Position numbers and translations under genes: made by a program | The notes under the pieces: model-generated | Database searches by the model: none | The model's input: the letters and a program-made list of their open reading frames with translations, nothing else | Told to the model about the DNA's origin: nothing | Shown here: in pieces, positions 21,004 through 30,725 of the stretch | Layout: each line of letters opens with the position of its first letter | Position numbering within the stretch: the first letter of the stretch is position 1 | Assembly: GCF_000497045.1 (NCBI RefSeq) | Contig: NW_015961970.1 | Coordinates: forward strand, 1,674,802 to 1,738,801 | DNA length: 64,000 nt | DNA from: Kalmanozyma brasiliensis GHG001 | Taxonomy: Eukaryota; Basidiomycota; Ustilaginomycetes; Ustilaginales | Reading direction: 5' to 3'

Positions 21004-23688
21004 CTAAGGAGGCTGAACGTGAGTGGTGGCGTCCTGCTCGGTGAAAGCGGCAGTCGCCATCGCGGCCTCTTCGTGAGGATCGTCCCGCTCCATGGCGGGA
21101 GTGGGATGACCCTGTGAAGCTTGGGCCGAGTCAATGGCATGATCGAGCGGCAATTGCAGCGAGCTGGCCCGAAGGAGTCCGGCCGTCAGTGCTCCATTCG
21201 AGATGGCTGTTGCGGAGATATCAGCTTGCGGAGCTACTGCCACGTCCTTTGCAGATCCTGCGCTTGTATGTCTGGAGTGACTGGCCAGCACATCCGGAAG
21301 GTCGCCAGCGATGGCTGGCGTGATCGCGTTGCTCCTCTTTAGACTGGCACCGGTGACAATCGGCAGATCCGATGGAGATGGAACCTCCATGATGCTTTCT
21401 GCAGTGGGCGATGAGGCTGCAAAGGCTGCATCCGCGGCACTCTGACCGGCTCTGGAAAGGTCGCGAGCACCCGTAGGTGAGATCGGTGGAAGCAAAGGCG
21501 CACCGGCTGTCTTGAGATCGAAAATGTCGTTGCAGTACAAGATCAGATCTTCCATCGTCTTGTCCTCCTCCATGGCAGCAGCGACGCTAGTGGTCTCGTG
21601 ATCCGCCTCGGACAAAAGGCACGGTGAGAAGACGACGCTCAAGTTGGAGGCTGTCATCTTGTTCTGATCGGCGTGCTGAGCCACCTTGCAGAGATGCTGG
21701 ACGATGACTTTGAGCGTGATCTGGTGGATGGGTGGCAGTCGGCGTATCTTTCCTTTCAGCACGGCAAAGCCCGTCCGAATGTGCTCCTCCCTCTCGCGGG
21801 TATATCTGATCCTCTCTGCCCAAGGGATGGCGAGGACCGGCTCGGGCAGTTGACGCAGGTAGTCTTTGAAGACGCCTGCTACGGCGGGTGGCTCGTCCTT
21901 CTCGGGGTCGAATTGAAATCCGAACTCGTCCTTCTCGATGGCCAGAGCCAGCTGCTTGACGCTCGATTGTCTCGCTGACGTGCGGTAGATGCCAGGCAGG
22001 TCAAGAGCGTGACGTTCGATGAAGTCGATGCACTTTGAGACGATGAGAGGAGGCGCCGACGTGTCGCTGAGCCTGTAAGGCACTGTGAGCGGATAGTCGG
22101 CGAGAGGCGTTCCGAAGATGAGATTCTTGAGCTCACCATGCCAGTAGTTGACGTAGGACACCCGCGAGTCTTCGAGAGCTCGAACATCGGGCAGGTTGTC
22201 CTCCATCGACTTGAGTTCTTGGTCAAAGCCGTCGACAGCCATATTGACCAGATCTTCGCTGTGGCGATGCAAACCGCTGCCTTTGTCGTGCAGGACAATC
22301 TGGCAGCGTTCCGACTGCATGAAGACAGCTTGAGCCGTGTGGACCAGTTCGTTTCGACATTCCGTCACGGATGCTGCGGCGGCTTTGAGCGTCCTCACCC
22401 TGCGCAGACGCAACGTCTCGAGATCAAAGATGGCTCTGCGGTACGCTTTGTCGGCTTCTTCCACCTCTCGCTTTGCGCGCGCCTGCTTGGCGGCGATGGT
22501 CTGCGCAGCTTTGTACGGATTGTTGCTGTTGCTGTTGCCTCCAAAAGTACCCAGAAGGGTGTCGCTGATCGAGGGTGTGGAGGGGCCGCTGTCGCCCATG
22601 CCGGATCCAGCCTGCCCCCCTTCTCGCATTCGGCTGATCAAAGCGTTGATCTTCTTGGGCGCTTCCTTCCTCGCCGTCTCCCAGCCTTCGCGAGACTTGA
22701 GCGCATCGAAAAAATTGGGCTTGTTCTTTTCAGAATTGGGGCTCGGAGGTGACGTGGAGAGGGCGTTGGTGTTCTGCGGCAGATGGCCCACCACTCTAGG
22801 AGGTGAACCGAGCGTCGACTTTTCATCCGAGCTCTCGGGGCCCTGGACGGAGGCTGTGAGCGATCTTGAGGATGCGTTCGAATGGCGACGTGTGCGGTCG
22901 CGGCTGCTCTTGCGCCTCAGCAGGCTTGAAACGCCTCCTCCTCCTCCTCCTCCTCCGCCGCTGGCACCACCCGCGAAGGAGAATGTAGAAGGAGGCGACA
23001 TGGCCACTGGCTCGATGTCTGAGGAGGAGAGCGCACGGCTGTGGTGCATCGAACTTGATTCACGGTCGGCGGTCTTTGTGCTCAAAAGCATTCGCTGATC
23101 CTCGACTGCCTGTGCCTGAAGCTGCATGTTCTCGACCTCCTCTGCCTTTCTCTCGTAGACTCGCCGGATCCTGGGCAGATCCACGCCACGCATCTCGTCG
23201 TATTGCGCAAAGCTAGTACGGAGGTCCTCCTTGACTCGCCTGCGGATCCGTTCCTGGGAGTCCCGAAAGGCAAGCAAGGGTGCCAGGACCGCCTGACGGA
23301 GTGTCTCAACCATGTAAGAGCGTGCCTCGAGCTCGCGTTGATCGTTCTGCCGCATCTCGATCCAGACTCGTCTGAGTGCAGGATAGCGTTGTGCGTTCGG
23401 CATGAGGGCGAAATCGCCAACGACCTTGGCGTTGATTCTGCCATCGAGCTCCTTTTGCCTATCGAACGTGGATCGAAGGTTTCTGATGTAGTCCTCCTCT
23501 AGCTTGATTCGAGCCTCAAAATGGGTGATGTAGCTATCCGCTTCTGTCAGGATGGTGCGGAAGGTCTCGAGGAGAGAGGAAGAGATGCCGGCGGCCGATG
23601 ACGTGGCGCTGTCCGAGTGGAAGCCATTGCTGGATGCGGCCCGCGAGGAGTGCTCCATCGACTTTCGCCCCATAGAAATGGCGTCCAT
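21004..23688 (-). CDS. F-BAR and RhoGAP domain protein (Rgd1/Rga8-like)
   Basis: Intronless, 894 residues. Residues about 38-210 and 385-480 form an F-BAR domain, split by a low-complexity insert (about 210-340) as in the Rgd1/Rga8 family. The insert contains a run of nine glycines encoded by a CCT/TCC microsatellite near 22935-22960. RhoGAP spans about 525-725. It carries the arginine finger R569 in GIYRTS, the KDYLRQLPEPV loop and the NKMTASNLSVVFSPCL helix typical of active GAPs. The tail (about 750-894) is Ser/Ala-rich. Expected role: membrane-bound down-regulation of a Rho GTPase (Rho/Cdc42/Rac) at sites of polarised growth or cytokinesis. The start ATG 23688 is the first in frame. It diverges from the cytochrome b5 reductase gene 1 kb away. 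Confidence 0.92.
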   Translation of the reverse strand: MDAISMGRKSMEHSSRAASSNGFHSDSATSSAAGISSSLLETFRTILTEADSYITHFEARIKLEEDYIRNLRSTFDRQKELDGRINAKVVGDFALMPNAQRYPALRRVWIEMRQNDQRELEARSYMVETLRQAVLAPLLAFRDSQERIRRRVKEDLRTSFAQYDEMRGVDLPRIRRVYERKAEEVENMQLQAQAVEDQRMLLSTKTADRESSSMHHSRALSSSDIEPVAMSPPSTFSFAGGASGGGGGGGGGVSSLLRRKSSRDRTRRHSNASSRSLTASVQGPESSDEKSTLGSPPRVVGHLPQNTNALSTSPPSPNSEKNKPNFFDALKSREGWETARKEAPKKINALISRMREGGQAGSGMGDSGPSTPSISDTLLGTFGGNSNSNNPYKAAQTIAAKQARAKREVEEADKAYRRAIFDLETLRLRRVRTLKAAAASVTECRNELVHTAQAVFMQSERCQIVLHDKGSGLHRHSEDLVNMAVDGFDQELKSMEDNLPDVRALEDSRVSYVNYWHGELKNLIFGTPLADYPLTVPYRLSDTSAPPLIVSKCIDFIERHALDLPGIYRTSARQSSVKQLALAIEKDEFGFQFDPEKDEPPAVAGVFKDYLRQLPEPVLAIPWAERIRYTREREEHIRTGFAVLKGKIRRLPPIHQITLKVIVQHLCKVAQHADQNKMTASNLSVVFSPCLLSEADHETTSVAAAMEEDKTMEDLILYCNDIFDLKTAGAPLLPPISPTGARDLSRAGQSAADAAFAASSPTAESIMEVPSPSDLPIVTGASLKRSNAITPAIAGDLPDVLASHSRHTSAGSAKDVAVAPQADISATAISNGALTAGLLRASSLQLPLDHAIDSAQASQGHPTPAMERDDPHEEAAMATAAFTEQDATTHVQPP

Positions 23689-24688
23689 CTTGTCTCGCTG
23701 GCGGTGACCTTAGGTCCTGTGATGATTGTGGTGGTGGTCTCGATGCTGTTTGGAGATTAGAAGGAGATTCTTGAGGCCAATAGTGTGGACAATTGGACCC
23801 GGCCAAACGGCCTTTGACGCAACGTGGGCGCAAGGGTAGATGAAGATGGAAGACGACGTTACAGTCGTTCCTCGACGACCCTGGTGATGATGTGGACCAC
23901 CCACATGAATTGCATACAGTACATGCACTAGTTATGTCATTCGTCCAGTTGCTGCTGCCTTTGGTCGTCCGCTGAGCTGTGTCGATGGATTTGAAGGAAC
24001 AATGAGAGTGGCTTCTTCTTGGCTGTGTACCATATCTTGCTGTGGAGGCAAAGTTGACAGGGTTTCAGGCGTACACAGCCCCTGCCTGTCAACTCAGCCA
24101 GCCAGCCCATGTGCTTGCTATCTCAGACCTCGGCAGCCAAAATCTTCTGCCGAACCCTTGGCCTGTGCTTTGGCCCCTAGACCTGGATTAAGGTTCCGGC
24201 CTAACACTAACGTCAATAGGATGCAAAAAGCAAGGATGTTACATTCAATAAAGTTTGGCAAATACTAAATAATTCGTGACGCAGAACCGAGGCCAATCGG
24301 ATCACATTTTCACACGAGAGAGAGAAAAAGGTGTGGATGTTGCGGGCCAACTGAGGTGGCTCAGCTCTTCTTAGGCAATCCAAGCCGCGTGAGAGAGAGG
24401 CAGGCAAGGTGACGTTGAAGCGCCACCTCACACACACCGCAAGCGCACACCGTAAACGAACTGGCTGTGTTTCTGGAGATTTCTATCGAGATACAGGGCC
24501 AGACCGCAGATCTTCCCCCGCACAGACACAGCTATCCCTTTTGGCGAGGCCGCAATTTCTTTCGTGTATCGTCATTTTGACGTCGACAATTCAGTTTGTA
24601 TCCCTTTCACGTCTCCTTCCCCACTTGACCCGCTCAGCATCGTCTTGATCTTCTTCCTCCTCAGCTAGAACTCGGGTCTCCCACTTGC
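23689..24688. promoter_or_regulatory. 1 kb divergent promoter region
   Basis: This stretch separates the F-BAR/RhoGAP start (minus) from the cytochrome b5 reductase start (plus). The 3' part (24400-24680) is CT/CA-rich, as in fungal leaders. No gene or RNA is recognised, and a shared promoter is inferred from geometry only. Confidence 0.45.
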
Positions 24689-25826
24689 ATGGTCCTTATC
24701 GAACAAGTCGTCCTTATTGCTTCCATCTTGGTCACCTTTGGCGTCTGTCTTGCTACCACCAAGTTCGCCGCTCGCCTCTTCCCCAACTTCGAACCTCTTC
24801 AGTTTTACGACGCTGCTACCGACCCAATGGAGCTCAACGTCGTCCTCGCCTTCCTCGTGGGGCTGGTCCTCTCGGTCACCGCCCTGCTCTACTTTGACGC
24901 CCGCAAGCTCAAGCCCGTGCTCAACCCCACACAATGGCAACAGTACCGTTTGATGGAGAAGGAGAAGCTCTCCGAAAACACGGCGCTCTATCGCTTCAAG
25001 CTCTCCCGCGCTAACAACATCCTCGGTCTTCCTATCGGACAGCACATCTCCGTCAAGGCCACCATCGACGGCAAGGATGTGCAGCGCTCGTACACCCCTA
25101 CTTCGTCGGACGACGACCACGGATTCTTTGACCTCGTGGTCAAGTCCTACGAGAAGGGTAACGTCTCCAAGTACATTGGCGCTATGAAGATTGGCGACCT
25201 GCTCTCCGTCAAGGGGCCCAAGGGTCAGATGCGATACGGTCCCGGTCTCTGCCGTCACATTGGCATGATTGCTGGTGGTACCGGTCTCACCCCTTGCCTG
25301 CAGATTATCCGCGCTGCGCTCAAGAACCCCAAAGACGACACCAAGATCGATTTTATCTACGCCAACGTCAACGTCAGCGACATTCTCCTCAAGAACGAGC
25401 TGGATGAGCTCGCCGAGAAGCACAAGGACCAGTTCCGCGTTCACTACTTTGTCAACGAGGCTCCCGATGGCTGGAAGGGCGGTGTCGGTTTCGTCACCAA
25501 GGAAGCCGTCGAGGAGTTCATGCCAAAGCCCGCCGACGACATCAAGATCCTCTATTGTGGACCCCCTCCTATGCGGTATTTAGCTTCTGAACCTCCCTGA
25601 TGTGGATTCGAGCTCCTGGGACCTTCATACTGACCCGTCGTCATCACTCTTTTCTTCCACGGATTTTTTTTTTCTCAACGAATTGTATCGACAATTCTCC
25701 TCACGAACCCGACTTTTCGTTTTGTTGGCCGTCTACAGTGATGCTGTCCTCAAGCACCTCGATGCGCTTGGATACGAGAAGCCTCGATCCGTCAGCAAGC
25801 TCGAGGACCAGGTCTTCTGCTTCTAA
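24689..25826 (+). CDS. CBR1: NADH-cytochrome b5 reductase, membrane anchored
   Basis: Two exons, 24689-25575 and 25739-25826, joining in phase to 324 residues. Two hydrophobic segments (about 5-29 and 50-68) anchor the N-terminus, then the FAD domain carries RSYTP (133-137), and the NADH domain carries GGTGLTP (196-202) and YCGPPPM. The short second exon supplies the helix DAVLKHLDALGY and the family end DQVFCF. The protein transfers electrons from NADH to cytochrome b5 for fatty-acid desaturation and sterol synthesis, at the ER or outer mitochondrial membrane. The 163-base intron has a weak donor, GTATTT, and a run of ten T (near 25661-25672). Unspliced RNA would stop after eight residues and lose the last 29. 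Confidence 0.93.
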
Positions 25827-26347
25827 GAAGATGGTGCACCAAATTTTCCGGCGCATCACGTGGTCTCGAAAATGTCCGCATGGATTTCGGGAACGCCCCG
25901 AATCCACTACTCGACTCAAGGCTCCACTGCCGGCCGCCTCTCCCTCGTCGGATCATCCGCCACACATCCGCTGCGGGCTGATTCAGCGTTCTTCCTTCAA
26001 CCTTCCCTCTCGCCGCTCGCCGCGATAGCAGCAAAGCGGCCACAAATGCGTATCTTTCCCAATGCAATACAGTCTCAAGCATCCGGTGCAGATCGGAGCG
26101 TGTGTGTATAATGCAATGCACGACTGCGAGGATACCCACCTTGTCCGCCGTACTGTTTGCGCTCTTGCCTGCCGAGGGCGTCCTTCGAACCTCTCTCGGC
26201 GTTGGCGCTGAAGCACGTCTCAAAAGTATGATTGAGAAGGTTTAACTCGATCGTGCCCCGTTGAAGGTTCGAAACAGAGTCGTCATACGGACGAGAAAGG
26301 CGGTGTCGACGACGAACAAAGCTCATATTACTATTTGTGTATCAGCA
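25827..26347. other. Convergent intergenic region, no gene seen
   Basis: About 520 bases between convergent stops (CBR1 plus, senescence-domain gene minus). Only 3' UTR sequence is expected; nothing else is recognised. Confidence 0.55.
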
Positions 26348-27790
26348 TCAGTAGGCGGGCGGATCCTGGTTCTCCGAAGCCGAGACGTACGACGACTTCT
26401 CTGAGGTCGCCGATGAGGTTTGGGCAGTAGAAGTGCCCGTTGCAGACCCAGACACGGAAGAAGCCACAGCTTGGCCCTTCTCGTCGACCTTGATGGTCAC
26501 CTCTCGGCCGTCCTGCAGCTTGGCCTTCATCACGCGGCCTCGAGCAGCTTTGAGCAGTGCACTCCTGCGGATACCCCGTACATCCTTGTACACGATGAAC
26601 ACGTTCTTGCCCGTGCGGCCAAAGGCGTTGGCGACCTCGCGAGCGTCGTCTCCGTACCTGTGGCCGACCACATCGGAAGCAGCCTGGCCACTGGTGTACA
26701 GCAGCGTCTGTGCGCCGGCATCGATACCATCGAGAACTGTGTTGGCAGCGATGAGGCCGCGGTTGACAAAGCCGCGGATGCCCTTAGGAGCAGGACCGGA
26801 ACTTCCATCGGGATTGGTCTTTCGCTGAATCCCCGTCTTCCTGCCAATTTTGTCACCAATGTTGCCAGCCATCTGCAGAATGGCACCTGTGGTCTTGGCG
26901 GACATCTGAACCGCCTGGCCGGACCAGTCGTTGAGCTGTTGAGCGCTAGCGTGCGTCTTGGGTCCGAACTTGAGTGGGTCTCGACCGGCCTCGGTCTTCT
27001 CGTTGTTGGGCGTCGTCGTGCCGGGCGAGCCAGCAGCGGGCGTCTTGGACATGTACGAGTTTGCCGCACCCTGGATCTTGCCACCGACAAAATCGGCCGA
27101 TTTGACGATGGTGCGCGAGATGGTGTCGGCGCCTTTGATCATCCAGTCGCGGCGCTCTTCGGGCGAGAGAACGTCGACCTGGAGGTCCTGCTTCTCCTCG
27201 CCCTCGTTGACGGACTCGGGTGGGAGGTCGATGAGCACGGGGTCTTTTTCGTTGCCCGAGTCAGAGACCGCATCCGACTCTCGGACAGTGAAGCCTTGCA
27301 CAACACCGAGCACCTGACCGTCCTCGTCCATGAGCTCCATAGTGCCCGCGTCGGAGCGGTCGTCATCTTCGAAAGCAGCATACTGAGACAGGATCTGCTG
27401 GAAGCGAGTGATGGTGTTGACATTGGTCGTAGCCGGGAGCGAGACCTTGATCGAGGCGCCTTCGAGCTCCACCGAGGGGAAGAGATACGATCGCTTGTAT
27501 GTGTCGCCCTCCGGAATGATGCGCTGATTCGCCGCTACGGGCAGGGAGAAGTCGTCACCGATGGAGAGCACCAGCCAGAGGTCAGTGGAGTGGTCAGCCT
27601 CCTTCTCCTTGTTGGTGGTAGTATGGCTCTGGTGAGCAGAGTCTCGCATCTCAATGGTGACGAGGAGAGCCTGCAGCTTGCCAGAGGCGAGGATGACGGT
27701 GTCGCCATGGTATTCTTGCGTGGCGATGGCGCCAGGGATGGAGAGGAGCTCCACGCCTTTCGAGGATTGGTCTGAGTTGATGGACGACAT
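26348..27790 (-). CDS. Senescence/spartin-domain protein
   Basis: Intronless, 480 residues. The N-terminal part (about 10-220) is a folded region starting ELLSIPGAIATQEYHGD and including QRIIPEGDTYKRSYLFPS. From about residue 215 (RRDWMIKGADTISRTIVKSADFVG) it matches the senescence domain shared by plant senescence proteins and animal spartin (SPG20). It continues with GNIGDKIGRKTG and the Gly/Ala-rich helix GFVNRGLIAANTVLDGID, which is amphipathic and membrane-associating. The C-terminus is Ser/Thr-rich. Spartin-family proteins act on lipid droplets and endosomal membranes; the fungal members' role is largely uncharacterised. A long open frame on the other strand is a shadow of codon bias. 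Confidence 0.85.
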   Translation of the reverse strand: MSSINSDQSSKGVELLSIPGAIATQEYHGDTVILASGKLQALLVTIEMRDSAHQSHTTTNKEKEADHSTDLWLVLSIGDDFSLPVAANQRIIPEGDTYKRSYLFPSVELEGASIKVSLPATTNVNTITRFQQILSQYAAFEDDDRSDAGTMELMDEDGQVLGVVQGFTVRESDAVSDSGNEKDPVLIDLPPESVNEGEEKQDLQVDVLSPEERRDWMIKGADTISRTIVKSADFVGGKIQGAANSYMSKTPAAGSPGTTTPNNEKTEAGRDPLKFGPKTHASAQQLNDWSGQAVQMSAKTTGAILQMAGNIGDKIGRKTGIQRKTNPDGSSGPAPKGIRGFVNRGLIAANTVLDGIDAGAQTLLYTSGQAASDVVGHRYGDDAREVANAFGRTGKNVFIVYKDVRGIRRSALLKAARGRVMKAKLQDGREVTIKVDEKGQAVASSVSGSATGTSTAQTSSATSEKSSYVSASENQDPPAY

Positions 27791-28508
27791 GCTTGCTGGA
27801 AGAGATGGTGGTTCAGAGTCAACCTATCGTCAGCGAGGGTCGCTCACTGGGGCCGTTGTTCCAAAACCCGAGCTCGTGTTCTTGCATGCGTTTGCGTCTC
27901 GACAAGGAATAAGACTCGGTCTCGCCTAGCCACCTTGTCACTGCCACGTTTCAGCCGAGCACAACCACACTACGGCGGTCTCAGTTGCAGCACAAGCATC
28001 GCTCTCGACACAAAGTGGAATTGGCCAGGACAGAAGGTCATCACAGCCACGGAGTATCCAGAAGCTCAAGTCAACAATGATGCATGGGCCCTCACCAGCT
28101 GTCAAAAATCGTGTTGCATCTGCGGAGTCTTGGCGCGTCTGAGCGTCATAGCCTTGCTGTTGCCAGGCTGACAAGCCTGCGAACTTTCTAAAATAGGAAA
28201 GCGTGCTGAGCAGCCACAAAACTTCCTGGCTGAGTATCGAAATTTTATTTCAATGTGTTAGGTCGATCCCGCACTGATCCTCCACACTCAAATTTCCGGC
28301 TGAAACACGCTTGACCTCAAACTCAGCTCTCTCACGCTCACTCTTCTGACTCGAAAACACCTCACGCGAGCAATACATCCCGCTCGCGGTCTTGATCACC
28401 TCTACTACCATCATCATCACGACACTTCGCTAGCATAGCCTCAGGTCGAGAACCTCGTCGCACGGGCGCACGCATTCATCGACCCGTCCGAGCATAGCAT
28501 TGGTCGAA
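27791..28508. promoter_or_regulatory. Divergent promoter region upstream of the E2 gene
   Basis: About 720 bases between two divergent starts. The 28280-28500 part is CT/CA-rich and lacks ATG triplets for most of its length, which fits a transcribed leader for the E2 gene. No gene is seen. Confidence 0.45.
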
Positions 28509-29344
28509 ATGGCTTCCGCGAAACGAATCGGCAAGGAGCTCGCCGACCTCACCAAAGAGCCTGTCGCCGGCATCACCGTCGAGCCCAAGGAGGACAATAT
28601 CTACAAATGGACTGCCAAGCTTACGGGTCCAGCAAAGAGCCCTTATGCGGGCGGTACTTTCTTGGTTGACATGGACTTTCCCATAGAGTATCCCTTCAAG
28701 TCGCCCAAGGTCAAGTTCCACACGCCTATCTACCATCCCAACATTGACGAGGGAGGAAGTGAGTACCACACACGGAGCAAGCTCGGCTATCACGCGGGAG
28801 CATTCGTGGACAAACCCTCGTAACGGCCTGACTGACCTTCTCCCTTGCTTCATTCGGATCATCTAGACCTCTGCGTCGGCATTCTCAAGAGCGAGGCGTG
28901 GAAGCCAAGCACAAAGGCGGTGACCAGTAAGTGTCTAGACCATCTTAGGGTTCTGAGGTCGAGGCAAATGCTGACCAGCTCCCCTCTACCTCTTTCTCCT
29001 GCTTCTTTCTGCTGCCGCACTCAGTCTTGCTCTCCATACTTCAGCTCCTCGAAGAGCCCAACCCAGACGATGCTTTGGTAGCCTCGATCGGTAAGCGCCC
29101 AGACACCAGGCCACAAAGATTCGAATGAGCATCAAGCTGACGTACATCCCCCTCCTTCAACCATGTACGCAATCATAGCCGAGCTCTACAACGCGGACAG
29201 GGCCAAGTTTGACAAGACAGCGCAGGAGTGGACCCAGAAGGTAAGCACGCACTACCGTCAGATGGCGCGAGAGTCATGATCAAGGACACTGACACCACTT
29301 GCTCTCGATCGTATCCTTGTGACACACAGCACGCTTCTGCATGA
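28509..29344 (+). CDS. Ubiquitin-conjugating enzyme E2, class I
   Basis: Five exons: 28509-28758, 28867-28926, 29025-29090, 29179-29240, 29330-29344; 150 residues in continuous frame. All four introns (108, 98, 88 and 89 nt) have GTRAG-type donors, and the last exon is only 15 bases (HASA-stop). The UBC fold starts KRIGKELADLTKEP. It contains the HPN tripeptide (YHPNIDEGG) and the catalytic Cys in NLCVGILKSEAWKP. The spacing from Cys to the conserved Trp is nine residues, one more than in the UBE2D/Ubc4 group and equal to UBE2L3. Class I means a catalytic core without extensions. It accepts ubiquitin (or a relative) from E1 and passes it with an E3. Which subfamily it belongs to is open. Confidence 0.92.
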
Positions 29345-29769
29345 GTACAAGAGCTCAAATTGAAGATTATACCTCTATGATGCCTTGACTACTCCAATAT
29401 CGGCACGCAGCACGAACAATCCCTTCACTCTTCAGCGTCTAAAAGCAATGTACCAACAGCTCATTTGCAAGCATTCTATTCTTATCGTTCTCACAAACCC
29501 CTTGAGGACCTGGAAATGGGACCATCCATGACTGATGCGGACTGAGAACGCTGGCCGCGCTATCGCTGCAACACCATCGACCGCTCTTGAAGTCGTCAAA
29601 GAGACAGCACCCAGCAACAATACTACAACGCGCCTATTTCATGCACGTTGTGTTGGTCTGTGAATCCGACTTTGACCCTTTTGAGAAGATCGTGGCTTCT
29701 CGTGTTGCTCGACTCAGCCGTATCGATTCCACCATCACATAAAACACACCCACTTGGGCTCGGATCAAG
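29345..29769. other. Intergenic region, no gene seen
   Basis: About 425 bases between the E2 stop and the Mcp1-like start, both on the plus strand. It should hold the E2 3' UTR and the next promoter. Nothing else is recognised. Confidence 0.5.
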
Positions 29770-30672
29770 ATGGTGACGCACATCCTCGGTCTGCGGCTGG
29801 AGGGCTCGCAACTCAGCATCCCAGCGGTGCATCGACGCAGGACCCTCTCCGTCTTGACACGCCTACAATCCGCATCAGCAGCTGCTCTGGGCGCATTCGG
29901 CGTGGTCCATCTCTCAGCACCACTGGTTGGGCTTTTGCATCTGGGCGGCGATGTCAACGATCGAGTCGACGCGGTGTCAAGATGGATGCTGCTTGGTCGA
30001 GTAGCGTACCAGAGTTCAATAGGAGAGGCGGTGCTATGGGCAGCATTGGCGACGCACTTGGTATCGGGCGTGGCCAAGCGGCTGGTCACAAGGTTCACTG
30101 TTGCTCGTTCAGCAACAGAGCCTTCGGAAGTCAAGCAGCAAGCTGCGCTGGAAGAGGCGGTGGCAGTGCCGACAAGAGCCCCGGCGAAGCTCAGCATGGC
30201 TCAGAAGTCTGGATACGTTCTTGCGCCATTCGTGATACACCACGCCTTTGTCAACCGCATCCTCCCATCTTCTTCGAAGCCGCCTATCTCGAACGTGTCC
30301 CCGTCGGAGCTCGACTACTCTTTCGTAGCACATACCCTCTCGCATACGAACACGGCCATTCGTATTTTCTCGGCTACCGCTTATACGGTTCTCATCGGCG
30401 CTTTTGCCGTACACACCGTCTATGCCGTTCCAGCTTTGCTCAGAATGCTCCCGAAGAGCTCGAACGGTGCCAGTGACAAGGTACGGAAGCCAAAACGTCG
30501 CTCACAGACTCAAGTTGCCTCATCATTGGCAATCGTCTTGCTGGCAAGTCTGTTCGCCATCGTTCCATTCAGGTCTAGCGACAAGCTGACCGTTTCAGGC
30601 GCTCTCAAGGATCGATACGATGCCGTGCTGGGGCTGGCTTTCCCCACCCGCTTCTTCTTGCAATCAACTTAG
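29770..30672 (+). CDS. Mcp1-like mitochondrial multi-pass membrane protein
   Basis: Intronless, 300 residues. Several hydrophobic segments are visible (about 35-60, 75-100, 148-168, 200-226, 243-262). HLSAPL near residue 47 and IHHAFVNRILP near 157-167 resemble the conserved His/Asn/Arg motifs of the fungal Mcp1 transmembrane domain (the former DUF1691). Yeast Mcp1 sits in the outer mitochondrial membrane and recruits the lipid-transfer protein Vps13 to mitochondria. An 80-residue polar linker (about 110-145) separates two membrane blocks. The assignment comes from motif memory and membrane layout. It could be another small integral membrane family. Confidence 0.6.
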   Translation: MVTHILGLRLEGSQLSIPAVHRRRTLSVLTRLQSASAAALGAFGVVHLSAPLVGLLHLGGDVNDRVDAVSRWMLLGRVAYQSSIGEAVLWAALATHLVSGVAKRLVTRFTVARSATEPSEVKQQAALEEAVAVPTRAPAKLSMAQKSGYVLAPFVIHHAFVNRILPSSSKPPISNVSPSELDYSFVAHTLSHTNTAIRIFSATAYTVLIGAFAVHTVYAVPALLRMLPKSSNGASDKVRKPKRRSQTQVASSLAIVLLASLFAIVPFRSSDKLTVSGALKDRYDAVLGLAFPTRFFLQST

Positions 30673-30725
30673 GCTACGACTGTACCAATATTAGTTGCAT
30701 CCAAGACATGGAGGATCTACTCAGA

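Noticed and set aside
26420..27775. 451-codon open frame antisense to the senescence-domain gene
   Set aside because: Shadow of the sense gene; no domain and mirror-type composition.
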